A stretch of 64,000 bases of DNA from Sphingorhabdus sp. Alg231-15 (lineage in GTDB: Bacteria; Pseudomonadota; Alphaproteobacteria; Sphingomonadales; Sphingomonadaceae): the NCBI RefSeq assembly GCF_900149705.1, contig NZ_LT703001.1, positions 2,908,001 to 2,972,000 on the forward strand, in the 5' to 3' direction. The notes under the pieces are model-generated. The model did not search any database. It saw only the letters and a program-made list of their open reading frames with translations, and was not told the origin of the DNA. Numbering within the stretch: the first letter of the stretch is position 1; every line of letters starts with the position of its first letter. The translations under genes were made by a program, and so were the position numbers. Below, piece by piece: positions 46,044 through 53,835 of this stretch.

Positions 46044-46994
46044 ATGAAGAGCGCCAATGTTCAAGATCAAATCCTTGCGGCTCGTTCCCTAATAGATTCG
46101 GTGTTTCTGGATACACCGCAGTTTAAAGCTGAAGCCTTGTTTCCTCGGTTGGGAAAAGCGCCTGTACTGAAGATCGAAACGGTCAATCCAATCAGATCCT
46201 TTAAGGGGCGGGGGGCTTGTCTTCTCGTTGATGCCGCAGAATCAAATATGTCACTGGTCTGCGCAAGTGTAGGAAATTTTGGTCAAGGCATGGCCTACGC
46301 AGCGCGTGTTCGCGGGGTGCCGATGACGGTTTTTCTGGCCGAGAATGCAAATCCACTGAAGGTAGAACGGATAAGATCGCTCGGTGCAGCGGTTGTAAAA
46401 TATGGCGCTGACTTCGATGCGGCCAAATCTGCCGCCAGAGAGTTTGCGCGCGCCAAAGGACATGTGTTTGTTGAAGACGGGGCCGCATCTGCGATCACTA
46501 TCGGGGCGGGAACGATCGGAATGGAAATGCTCGCCGGCAAAGAAAAATTTGGAGCAGTATTCGTTCCCGTGGGAAATGGTGCGCTGCTCAATGGCGTAGC
46601 TTCATGGATAAAAACGCATCAGCCCGACATTCGCGTTATCGGCGTTTGTTCGCAAGCTGCGCCAGCCATGGCCATGAGCTGGAAAGAGGGCAGGTCGATC
46701 TCAACAGCTGAAACATCGACTGTGGCGGAGGGCATTGCCGTTAGAGAGCCGGTGCCCGAAGCTGTTGAGTTAATGCAGGAGCTCGCCGACGATATCCTAT
46801 TGGTTAGCGACAAATCGATGATCCAAGCCGTTCAGCTTTGCTTCAAAGAACTAGGTTTGCTCGTTGAGCCGGCGGGTGCAGCCGGATTGGCGGCACTCAT
46901 CGAACACCCGGATGCGATCCCTGAGGCAGAAGTAGCAACGATACTCTGCGGCGGAAACGTATCGGAAGCTCAGGTTAAAGCATGGATTCCATAG
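46044..46994 (+). CDS. Serine/threonine dehydratase-like PLP enzyme
   Basis: About 316 residues from the ATG at 46044, two bases after the GntR stop; a frame start at 46008 overlaps that gene. Fold-type II PLP enzyme: RSFKGRGA holds Schiff-base Lys54, CASVGNFGQGMAYAARVRGVP the phosphate- and substrate-binding loop, VFVPVGNGALLNGVA the glycine-rich PLP phosphate loop, and EPAGAAGLAAL the C-terminal stretch. It probably deaminates a hydroxy amino acid such as serine, threonine or hydroxyaspartate to a 2-oxo acid in the cytoplasm. No signal peptide, in contrast to the two Tat-bearing partners. Confidence 0.87.
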   Translation: MKSANVQDQILAARSLIDSVFLDTPQFKAEALFPRLGKAPVLKIETVNPIRSFKGRGACLLVDAAESNMSLVCASVGNFGQGMAYAARVRGVPMTVFLAENANPLKVERIRSLGAAVVKYGADFDAAKSAAREFARAKGHVFVEDGAASAITIGAGTIGMEMLAGKEKFGAVFVPVGNGALLNGVASWIKTHQPDIRVIGVCSQAAPAMAMSWKEGRSISTAETSTVAEGIAVREPVPEAVELMQELADDILLVSDKSMIQAVQLCFKELGLLVEPAGAAGLAALIEHPDAIPEAEVATILCGGNVSEAQVKAWIP

Positions 46995-47090
46995 CAATCC
47001 GCTATTTGTTGATGGCGTATGCCAATCAGAATCTGTCGATTGCGGCGAGACGAGCTAGCGAATTTTGTAATCTTGGAAGCCGAGACAATT

Positions 47091-48881
47091 ATGAAACATA
47101 GATTGCTAATATTGTGCGTAATCATCTCTGTCGCACTTAGTTGGAGTGACGGGCTTCGCGCACAAAAACCAGAAGCGGACCATCGGCCAGTTGATGTTCT
47201 CCTTCATGAAGTAGTTGCCGCTGCAGATGGAACGCCGCTTGCCATAACGGTTTGGAAGCCTGAGCCGGAAAATCGGCGCTATCCAACCGTGCTTGTCGCC
47301 ACGCCCTATGTTTCCGATGAAGCGCACCCGCGTGCCCGTAAATATGCCGATCGAGGATATGCAATGGCGAGCCTGGATGTTCGCGGACGTGGCGGATCGA
47401 AAGGCGAGTTTCTCCCATTCAGCGACCATGGTCCAGATATCTGCAACGCAGTTTCTTGGATCAAGGCGCAGTCCTGGTCAGACGGCAATGTTTTGATGCG
47501 TGGTGGCTCTTATCGCGGTATGACCCAATGGATGGCCGCGCGGTCATGTCCTGGTGAGATTGGGGCGATGATCCCCACTGCCTCTGTTTACCCTGGGTAT
47601 GATTTTCCCATCGTCGCTGGCCATCGCAGTCAAAAATATACCGCAGGATGGCTCGGTTTTGTGGCGGGTTCTGCGATGAATCCAAATTTCTATACAGACA
47701 GTCAGTATTGGCGGGAGCGGGAGCTTACATCCTACCGTGACCATATTCCCTTCAATGATTATGATTCCTTTGTCGGTATGCCGTCCGAACAGTTCCAGGA
47801 ATGGGTGAAGAGGCTTTCAGAGCCGGAAGCTTGGGCTTCATCAGCATGGAATCCAAACGACTATGCTCAAATGCATATGCCGGTCCTGACCATTACCGGT
47901 CATTATGACGGCGACCAACCAGGCGCACTTCGCTATTTCCGTGAACATCAAGCAGGCGCTTCTAAAAGTATCACGAAAAATCACTATCTGGTCATAGGGC
48001 CGTGGAGCCATGGCGGAACGCGTGAGCCAAGGCAGAAGTTGAGCGAGGGTGTCGAATTTGGACCGTCTGCGGTCTTTGATATGGACCAGTTTAACTTGGA
48101 CTGGTTCGATTGGCGCCTCGGCCGCGGTCCAAAGCCCGACTTACTGAAGCGCCGGATCGCTTACTATGTGGGGGGCGCGGAAGAATGGCGGTATGCAAAC
48201 GCGCTGGAAGAGATCGCTAACGAGCTACGCATGTTTTATCTTTCTGCGATGTCGGATGAAGCCTATGATATGTTCCGGTCGGGGCATCTTGTCGATGCCC
48301 CAATAGGCGGTGAGACACCGCACCGTTTCAAAAGCGATCCTCTGGACACCAGTCCTGCAGACCTCACAGATATCGATTGGAATGCTATTCGCGATGGCGC
48401 CCTTCGATCGACGGCGCCGGCGTATATGCCCGAAACGCTGGTTTTTCATTCACCTCCCATGGTGGACGGACTGACCTTGGCAGGTCAAATGCGCCTGAAG
48501 CTCTATCTGGAAATGGATACGCCGGATGCTGATATCTTCGTGACGGTTTATGCCATTTTCCCGGACGGGGAGCCGCTTTACCTGGGCGGAGACGTCGTGC
48601 GCGCGAGGTTTCGCGATGGCCTAAAACCGATGCTGGTTAAACCAGGTGAGGTGCAGGCTTACAAATTTGAGAATTTTCTCTGGAATGCCTGGGCGTTACC
48701 TGCAGGAACCCGTCTGCGTCTTACTGTCGGACCCTATAATGATCCGTCCGCACAGAAGAACTATAACTCTGGCGGCAAGCTCGGATTTGAAACCGGTGAC
48801 GATGCACGTGTGGCGCACATCAAACTTCATCACAACGCTGAGTATCCAAGTGTTCTGGAACTACCAGTCGTTACCGATTAG
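47091..48881 (+). CDS. Secreted CocE/NonD-family (S15-type) hydrolase
   Basis: About 596 residues from the ATG at 47091 (GAGA in a purine-rich stretch upstream); the longer frame lacks a signal. The signal peptide covers about 1-24. The S15/CocE fold follows: YPTVLVATPYVSDEAHPRARKYADRGYAMASLDVRGRGGSKGEF in parts (ATPYVSDEA, LDVRGRGGSKG), nucleophile Ser140 in GGSYRGMTQ, Asp in TGHYDGDQPGA and His in GPWSHGGT. A C-terminal jelly-roll (PPMVDGLTLAGQMRLKLYLE in short) is present. Such enzymes act as X-Pro dipeptidyl-peptidases, amino acid ester hydrolases or acylases. The position after the PLP enzymes suggests it releases amino acids or peptides for them. Confidence 0.87.
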   Translation: MKHRLLILCVIISVALSWSDGLRAQKPEADHRPVDVLLHEVVAAADGTPLAITVWKPEPENRRYPTVLVATPYVSDEAHPRARKYADRGYAMASLDVRGRGGSKGEFLPFSDHGPDICNAVSWIKAQSWSDGNVLMRGGSYRGMTQWMAARSCPGEIGAMIPTASVYPGYDFPIVAGHRSQKYTAGWLGFVAGSAMNPNFYTDSQYWRERELTSYRDHIPFNDYDSFVGMPSEQFQEWVKRLSEPEAWASSAWNPNDYAQMHMPVLTITGHYDGDQPGALRYFREHQAGASKSITKNHYLVIGPWSHGGTREPRQKLSEGVEFGPSAVFDMDQFNLDWFDWRLGRGPKPDLLKRRIAYYVGGAEEWRYANALEEIANELRMFYLSAMSDEAYDMFRSGHLVDAPIGGETPHRFKSDPLDTSPADLTDIDWNAIRDGALRSTAPAYMPETLVFHSPPMVDGLTLAGQMRLKLYLEMDTPDADIFVTVYAIFPDGEPLYLGGDVVRARFRDGLKPMLVKPGEVQAYKFENFLWNAWALPAGTRLRLTVGPYNDPSAQKNYNSGGKLGFETGDDARVAHIKLHHNAEYPSVLELPVVTD

Positions 48882-48886
48882 CCAAT

Positions 48887-48964
48887 CCAAACTTGCTGAT
48901 TATTCTCTGGCCTTGGGCAGACGTGTGCTTTCCGCTTTTTGGACCGAACAATCAGCAAGTTTGG
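48887..48964. repeat. 15-bp inverted repeat with 48-base loop between convergent genes
   Basis: CCAAACTTGCTGATT (48887-48901) and AATCAGCAAGTTTGG (48950-48964) are exact reverse complements just after the CocE-type hydrolase stop and before the GST gene end. A long hairpin this close to two convergent stops could protect or terminate transcripts, but there is no T-run after the second arm. It could also be the ends of a very short mobile remnant. Confidence 0.7.
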
Positions 48965-49020
48965 GAGGATGATCAGACAAGCATCTGGGAGGGATACTCT
49001 TCGAGCCTGATCTGCTTAGT

Positions 49021-49629
49021 CTACACTGGCCATGATGGTCTTTCGCGAAGCGCAGTTTCCCAACGTTTCACATTCTCAAATTCTTCCGGAACCGGCATTT
49101 CGGCAAACTGGCAGATCATTAAAGCTGCCATGCCAGTTATGTCAGCGACGGAAAAATTGTCTTCACACACATAAGTGCGCCCATCTGACAATTCCATATC
49201 CAGCCATGCCCATCTCTTGTTTTGGAGTCGCTTTTGTGTCTCGGCATAGGCCGGAATCTGTTCAAACTTATCGGCGAAAAACGGAAAGCTGTGGCGACCC
49301 ACTTCGCCAACCGGCCCCATTATCTGCTGCTCCATTCGGCGAGACCACATATCTACTTTGGCGGTCTCCAAGGCATCCGTACCCATGAGCGGAACTTCTG
49401 GATGAAGCGCTTCGAGATAGCGGCAGATCGCGAGGCTCTCTGTTAAAATTGTGCCATCGTCTAATTCGAGAACCGGTATCTCACCGAGTGAGTTTTTCTG
49501 CAGAAACTCTGCTTCCCGGGCTTCGCCTGCAGGAACATCGATGTTCTCGCTGGGAATTTCGATTCCTTTCTCAGCAAGAAATACGCTGACGCGGAGACCG
49601 TTGGGTGATTGACCATTATACAATTTCAT
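49021..49629 (-). CDS. Glutathione S-transferase family protein
   Basis: A 202-residue GST. N-terminal thioredoxin domain: MKLYNGQSPNGLRVSVFLAEKGIE, NSLGEIPVLELDDGTILTESLAICRYLE in pieces (LGEIPVLEL, LTESLAICRYLE), C-terminal helices with RTYVCEDNFSVADITGMAALM. Ser8 or Asn10 may act on glutathione. Divergent from the ArsR-SRPBCC pair; the 98 bases between include TTGGTTGACTAATTC and AGTCAACCATTAAGT, an inverted TGGTTGACT/AGTCAACCA pair that may be an ArsR site. Confidence 0.88.
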   Translation of the reverse strand: MKLYNGQSPNGLRVSVFLAEKGIEIPSENIDVPAGEAREAEFLQKNSLGEIPVLELDDGTILTESLAICRYLEALHPEVPLMGTDALETAKVDMWSRRMEQQIMGPVGEVGRHSFPFFADKFEQIPAYAETQKRLQNKRWAWLDMELSDGRTYVCEDNFSVADITGMAALMICQFAEMPVPEEFENVKRWETALRERPSWPV

Positions 49630-49664
49630 CTTGTCTATTCCTTTGGATTAACTGAACCGATTGG

Positions 49665-49698
49665 TTGACTAATTCAAAGGCATGTCTATAGTCAACCA
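49665..49698. promoter_or_regulatory. Inverted repeat between GST and ArsR genes
   Basis: TGGTTGACT (about 49663-49671) and AGTCAACCA (about 49690-49698) form a 9-bp inverted repeat around 18 bases in the divergent GST/ArsR intergenic DNA, about 30 bases before the ArsR start codon. ArsR-type repressors bind such dyads over promoters, so this is a candidate operator for both genes. Coordinates may be off by a base or two. Confidence 0.5.
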
Positions 49699-49727
49699 TT
49701 AAGTTGAGTAAATATCTGGAGATTGAA

Positions 49728-50042
49728 ATGCAGCAGCTTGATGTGGTTTTTACTGCGCTCGGTGACGGTACGAGGCGGGCAATTCTCGCACGTCTTGCAA
49801 ACGGCGAAACACCGCTGTCTGAGGTCGCGGAACCATTTGACATGTCTCAGACCGCCGTTTCCAAGCATGTCAGAGTATTATCTGACGCCGGTCTGGTCGA
49901 AGTAAAAAAAAGAGGCCGAACGCGTTACTGCAGCCTTCAGGCTGAGCCGATGAAAAATGCCGCTGCATGGCTGGAGCATTATCAGCAATTCTGGAGCAAT
50001 CAGTTTGCTAATCTTGCTGAACATCTGGAGCGTGATCAATGA
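49728..50042 (+). CDS. ArsR-family transcription regulator
   Basis: About 104 residues from the ATG at 49728, which follows GGAG at six bases; a TTG at 49704 would add eight residues. Winged helix: QQLDVVFTALGDGTRRAILARL, SEVAEPFDMSQTAVSKHVRVLSDAGLVEVKKRGRTRYCSL in pieces. It lacks the CxC metal site of ArsR proper and belongs to the group paired with SRPBCC proteins. The stop overlaps the start of the SRPBCC gene (ATGA). Effector unknown. Confidence 0.9.
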   Translation: MQQLDVVFTALGDGTRRAILARLANGETPLSEVAEPFDMSQTAVSKHVRVLSDAGLVEVKKRGRTRYCSLQAEPMKNAAAWLEHYQQFWSNQFANLAEHLERDQ

Positions 50043-50533
50043 ACCTATCTTTCCTGCAATCACCACATGGCGAGGAGCCGGTTATAGTTGCTGGACTTTT
50101 CAAAGCCTCGCCAGACCGTGTATTTCGTGCATGGACGGACGAGGGTGAAATCAAGCAATGGTTTGGTCCTGGCCCAGGAGGGGTGCAAGTTGCAGAAATT
50201 GATCTTCGCGTCGGAGGGAATTGGCGTTTTGATTTTGGATTGGATAGCGGGAGACGTGATGTCTTGTTCGGTCAGTATCTTGAGATCGAAATCGGACAAC
50301 ATCTGGCGTTCAGTTATGCGCATGAACGGACGCTTGAAAATGGCCATGTGGAAACAACGCAGGCGTCCCAGGTTTCCATCACTTTCGAACCTTCCGGTAA
50401 GGATACGTTTGTGCGCTTGAAACATGAACAGATCGTTCGTCTGGAAGGTCGTCTGGGTGTTGGAGAAGGTTGGTGCGGGACTTTTGCCAATTTGGAAAGG
50501 CGGCTCATTTCTGGTGTTACGACAATATCTTGA
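50039..50533 (+). CDS. SRPBCC (AHSA1-like) domain protein paired with ArsR
   Basis: A 164-residue protein: ASPDRVFRAWTDEGEIKQWFGPGPGGVQVAEIDLRVGGNWRFDF in pieces (RVFRAWTDEGEIKQWFGP, DLRVGGNWRFDF), then HLAFSYAH, VSITFEPSGKDTFVRLKHE and a C-terminal helix. It overlaps the ArsR gene by four bases, a very common ArsR-SRPBCC pairing in which the ligand cavity may bind the signal or a reaction product. The molecular role is not established. Confidence 0.9.
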   Translation: MNLSFLQSPHGEEPVIVAGLFKASPDRVFRAWTDEGEIKQWFGPGPGGVQVAEIDLRVGGNWRFDFGLDSGRRDVLFGQYLEIEIGQHLAFSYAHERTLENGHVETTQASQVSITFEPSGKDTFVRLKHEQIVRLEGRLGVGEGWCGTFANLERRLISGVTTIS

Positions 50534-50691
50534 CTTGGAAAGTTACCGCGCAGTTTGTGGTCATCTTTTACTCTAGAATTTTCTAAAGACATCGAACCTG
50601 TAGCAGTGCCCAATCCTGAAGAATCGAGAAGGAATGTGGGCTGTGGGCGTCAGATTTGAGTGAGCGGGACAATTTCAATAGCGCCACCCGT

Positions 50692-50738
50692 CGTAAGAGA
50701 TCCCAACTGAAGAATTTTTGCAGTTGGGATCTCTTGCG
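50692..50738. repeat. 18-bp hairpin between convergent genes
   Basis: AAGAGATCCCAACTG (50695-50709) and CAGTTGGGATCTCTT (50721-50735) are exact reverse complements around an 11-base loop; three more pairs, one a wobble, extend the stem to 50692-50738. It lies between the convergent SRPBCC and old yellow enzyme genes. No T-run follows on either strand, so it is not a typical intrinsic terminator; it may still act as a bidirectional transcript end or RNA stabiliser. Confidence 0.75.
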
Positions 50739-50788
50739 AGGCAATGCGGATTTTACGAAAACAACACAATCAACGAACCAAAGTCACT

Positions 50789-51898
50789 TTACATAGCCAC
50801 AGCTGTTTCTGAGCCAAATCGCGGGTAGTCAGTGTAGCCCGTAGCTCCACCGCCGTAGAAAGTTGACTTGTCGACCCTGTTCAGTGGAAGGTTTTCCTGG
50901 AACCGACGGACCAAATCTGGATTTGACAAGAACGCGGCCCCGAAGGAGATCAAATCGGCATGGCCACTTTGGATGGCTTCCTGAGCCCGTTCTTTGGTGT
51001 AACCATTATTAGCGATATAGGTTCCCTGGAAAAGCTTGCGCAGCCGGACATAGTCTATAGTCCGAGGCGCTCCCACAACATGGCCAGCGATGTCCATGCT
51101 TGTTTCCAGCACATGAAGATATCCAAGGCCATGGTTGGCTAGGCCTTCAACAATTTTTTCGAAGTGCGACTGCGGATCGGAATCTGACATGCTGTTGAAT
51201 GAGTTTTCAGGCGAAAGTCTTAAACCTATTCGGTCAACTGGATAGACCTCTGCTACCGCGTCCAATATTTCGTTGAGGAAGCGCATTCGGTTTGCAACAT
51301 TTCCACCATATTCGTCGCAGCGTTGGTTGGTCCCATCCCTGAGGAACTGATCAATCAAATAACCGTTTCCACCATGCACTTCGACACCATCAAAACCGGC
51401 AAGCAAGCAATTTTTAGCCGCCATGCGATATTGTTCCACGACGTCCTTGATCTCAGAAGTCTCAAGGGCACGAGGGCTCTCAAACGGTTTATACCCTTCA
51501 GCGGTGAACGCTACTCCGTCCGGCTGAAGGGCCGAAGGGGCGACGGGAAGCCCGTCGTCCGGCTGGTGGCTTCTGTGAGAAATGCGACCGCAATGTTGCA
51601 GTTGGGCGAAGATGTGCCCGCCTTGCGAGTGAACCGCGTTAACAACGCGCAGCCACCCAGCCATTTGCTCCGGCGTAAATATCCCGGGTGTGCTTGGGTA
51701 GCCGATGCCTTGATGCGACACAGGTATTGATTCCGTGATGATCAAGCCCGCAGAAGCGCGTTGCTGATAATGTTCGGCCATCATCGCCGTTGGCACGCCC
51801 TCGGGTGTCGCCCTGCTACGCGACAAGGGCGCCATTACCATACGGTTTGAAAGCTTGAGATCACCGATCTGGCCGAGGGAAAATAGATGTGAGTTCAT
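50789..51898 (-). CDS. Old yellow enzyme family alkene reductase (NemA-like)
   Basis: FMN-dependent NAD(P)H reductase of about 369 residues, starting MNSHLFSLGQIGDLKL at the ATG at 51898; the ORF extends seven codons more. OYE barrel motifs: NRMVMAPLSRSRATPEGVPT, RISHRSHQPDG, GFDGVEVHGGNGYLIDQFLRDGTNQRCDEYGG in pieces (VEVHGGNGYLIDQFL, DEYGG), and a His-x2-His-like loop with HVLET. It should reduce activated alkenes, quinones or nitro compounds. Three copies of an 18-bp operator lie between it and the divergent TetR gene, as in NemR/NemA pairs. Confidence 0.92.
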   Translation of the reverse strand: MNSHLFSLGQIGDLKLSNRMVMAPLSRSRATPEGVPTAMMAEHYQQRASAGLIITESIPVSHQGIGYPSTPGIFTPEQMAGWLRVVNAVHSQGGHIFAQLQHCGRISHRSHQPDDGLPVAPSALQPDGVAFTAEGYKPFESPRALETSEIKDVVEQYRMAAKNCLLAGFDGVEVHGGNGYLIDQFLRDGTNQRCDEYGGNVANRMRFLNEILDAVAEVYPVDRIGLRLSPENSFNSMSDSDPQSHFEKIVEGLANHGLGYLHVLETSMDIAGHVVGAPRTIDYVRLRKLFQGTYIANNGYTKERAQEAIQSGHADLISFGAAFLSNPDLVRRFQENLPLNRVDKSTFYGGGATGYTDYPRFGSETAVAM

Positions 51899-51910
51899 AG
51901 CATAATCCTT

Positions 51911-51954
51911 ATAGGTCAAATGTCCTAAAAATGCAATTAGGACGATTGTCCTAT
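51911..51954. promoter_or_regulatory. Two candidate TetR operators at the old yellow enzyme promoter
   Basis: ATAGGTCAAATGTCCTAA (51911-51928) and TTAGGACGATTGTCCTAT (51937-51954) are matching near-palindromes starting 26 bases apart just upstream of the old yellow enzyme start. They fit wTAGGwCnnwTGwCCTAw, shared with the site at 51999-52016 near the TetR gene. Confidence 0.75.
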
Positions 51955-51991
51955 TAAGTCAAGTTACTTTTATTGATAGGTAAAATCACAA

Positions 51992-52020
51992 TTGACAAAT
52001 AGGACATATGACCTATTATA
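51992..52020 (+). promoter_or_regulatory. TetR promoter with operator filling its spacer
   Basis: TTGACA (51992-51997) and TATTAT or ATTATA (52014-52020) are spaced 16-17 bases. The palindrome ATAGGACATATGACCTAT (51999-52016) fills the spacer, so a bound repressor would exclude RNA polymerase. This should drive the TetR gene at 52177, whose leader is about 150 bases. Confidence 0.7.
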
Positions 52021-52176
52021 TACAGATGACAATGCGACGTGGAACTTTATCCATCCAAAAGTAAGGGGCTCGTCGAAGGATTTGTTTTAACAGCCGGAGC
52101 TAGTGGGATGTTAATGCATCACCTGACTTCTTGCTGGTCGGCGATATTGTGCGGTGCGCTATTGAAAGGGCAGGAC

Positions 52177-52761
52177 ATGAACAGCTCTGAAACACGAGAG
52201 AAAATTATAACCGCTGCAGACAGGCTTTATTATGAGCGTGGTTTCGACGCTACATCCTTCGCAGATGTAGCGGAAGTTGTCGGCATCTCGCGCGGAAATT
52301 TTTACTACCACTTTAAGACAAAGGACGAGATGCTGGATGCAGTGATTGAACGCCGTATCTTGGAAAGAGCTGCAATGCTGGATGGGTGGATCGATGCTGG
52401 CCAATCCCCGAAACAATGCATCGCCAGCTTCATCCGTATCTTGCTAATGAATAACCAAAAGATTCGATCCTACGGGTGTCCTGTCGGAACGTTATTTTCA
52501 GAATTGTCGAAATTGAACCATCCCGGTGAATCTGGTGCGCGTGCACTCTATGATCTTTTTCGCGTCTGGCTGAAACGACGCTTCGAAGCGATGGGAAATA
52601 GCGATGATGCCGATTCTCTGGCCATGCATATCCTGGCGCGAAGTCAGGGCGCAGCAAGCCTCGCCAATGCTTATCCTGACGAGCCGTTCCTGGAACAGGA
52701 GGTCCAGCAAATGCTGGCCTGGCTGGACGCAATTGCGGACGGACTGCAGATCAAGACTTAG
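52177..52761 (+). CDS. TetR-family transcription regulator
   Basis: About 194 residues from the ATG at 52177 (GCAGGA upstream); the open frame runs from 52039, but the extra part covers the leader. N-terminal helix-turn-helix: TREKIITAADRLYYERGFDATSFADVAEVVGISRGNFYYHFKTKDEML in pieces (ITAADRLYYERGF, VVGISRGNFYYHF). The C-terminal domain has cysteines (YGCPVG), which in NemR-like proteins react with electrophiles. Probably represses itself and the divergent old yellow enzyme until an electrophile appears. Followed by YciI-like and tag genes in the same direction. Confidence 0.92.
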   Translation: MNSSETREKIITAADRLYYERGFDATSFADVAEVVGISRGNFYYHFKTKDEMLDAVIERRILERAAMLDGWIDAGQSPKQCIASFIRILLMNNQKIRSYGCPVGTLFSELSKLNHPGESGARALYDLFRVWLKRRFEAMGNSDDADSLAMHILARSQGAASLANAYPDEPFLEQEVQQMLAWLDAIADGLQIKT

Positions 52762-52773
52762 AAGGAAAATACA

Positions 52774-53070
52774 ATGTTTATCATCACTCTCAATCTGACC
52801 GAGAAAAAAAGTAGCGCCAAAGAGTTCATGGCCGCCCACAATGATTGGATAGCCCAAGGATTCGAAGAGGGCGTATTTCTCGTCGTGGGTAGCCTTAAAC
52901 CTCAGGCTGGGGGAGCAATTATAGCAATCGCGAATGACCGAGATCAATTGGCGGCGCGGGTTGCTGCTGATCCTTTCGTTCGCGAAGGCATCGTCGTACC
53001 GCATATTCAAGAAGTGGCCCCCGCTCGTACCGATGCGCGGCTTTCGTTCTTGCAAGACGCTGTTGCATGA
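52774..53070 (+). CDS. YciI-like protein
   Basis: A 98-residue ferredoxin-like dimeric fold: MFIITLNLTEKKSSAKEFMAAHNDWIAQGFEEGVFLVVGSLKP in pieces (AAHNDWIAQGFEEGVFL, GSLKPQAGG) and ADPFVREGIV near the end; a conserved His and Asp are in the expected places. Family members are small enzymes or accessory proteins, function mostly unknown. Starts 12 bases after the TetR gene (GAAGGAAAA upstream) and overlaps tag by four bases, so the three genes form an operon. Confidence 0.85.
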   Translation: MFIITLNLTEKKSSAKEFMAAHNDWIAQGFEEGVFLVVGSLKPQAGGAIIAIANDRDQLAARVAADPFVREGIVVPHIQEVAPARTDARLSFLQDAVA

Positions 53071-53675
53071 GCGACCTGTTTGTTGGCTCCGACGGCCGGC
53101 CACGCTGTCGGTGGTGTGGTGCGGCACCTGAGTTCCTGGACTATCATGACCGCGAGTGGGGATTTCCGGTTGCCGATGATATTCGTCTGTTTGAGAAACT
53201 CTGCCTTGAGAGCTTCCAATCCGGATTGAGCTGGCGAACAATCTACAACAAGCGCGAGGGTTTCCGGGCTGCATTCGACGGATTCGATTTTAATATGGTC
53301 GCTCACTATGGAAAGGAAGACGTAGATCGCCTGCTGGCCAATGAAAATATCGTTCGGCACAAAGGTAAAATCGCTGCGGTCATCAACAATGCTGCTCGCG
53401 CTGTGGAAATGGTCGAAGCAGAAGAATCGCTTGCCGCCTTCTTCTGGCGATTTGAACCAAGTCCGGACGAGCTTGGTCCACCACAATCCCAATCGACGAG
53501 CAAAAGCTCTGTGGAACTGGCCCGTGAACTGAAAAAACGCGGTTGGAAGTTTCTAGGACCAACGACTGTTTTTGCATTCATGCAGGCAATGGGCCTCATC
53601 AATGACCACAGTGAAGGATGTGCATTGAGGCCTGACGTGGATATGGCAAGGAACAATTTCAAACGACCGAGTTAG
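53067..53675 (+). CDS. tag: DNA-3-methyladenine glycosylase I
   Basis: Base-excision repair enzyme removing 3-methyladenine from alkylated DNA; 202 residues. The Tag signature is clear: RCRWCG, YHDREWGFPV, LFEKLCLESFQSGLSW (with the catalytic Glu in CLE), NIVRHKGKIAAVINNA, KKRGWKFLGPTTVFAFMQAMGLINDH and EGC. The zinc-binding Cys and His residues at both ends are present. ATGA overlap with the YciI-like gene. Sharing an operon with an electrophile-type TetR regulator makes sense: alkylating compounds would induce both detoxification and DNA repair. Confidence 0.95.
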   Translation: MSDLFVGSDGRPRCRWCGAAPEFLDYHDREWGFPVADDIRLFEKLCLESFQSGLSWRTIYNKREGFRAAFDGFDFNMVAHYGKEDVDRLLANENIVRHKGKIAAVINNAARAVEMVEAEESLAAFFWRFEPSPDELGPPQSQSTSKSSVELARELKKRGWKFLGPTTVFAFMQAMGLINDHSEGCALRPDVDMARNNFKRPS

Positions 53676-53835
53676 GCAAGGGCGAAATATTTAGTTTTCT
53701 GTGTTGGAAGCTGACCAGCAATGGACATTATTCAGAAGGCACACAGCAGTATTTCGGGTAGTTTTGCATGCTCTACATACGAATACAACCGACCCCAATA
53801 TTGCGCTCGAGCCAGAATTGCTCGAGGTTCAGTTT

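Noticed and set aside
52039-52176. N-terminal extension of the TetR protein
   Set aside because: The extra 46 residues cover the leader after the promoter and do not look like a TetR N-terminus; the ATG at 52177 fits the family.
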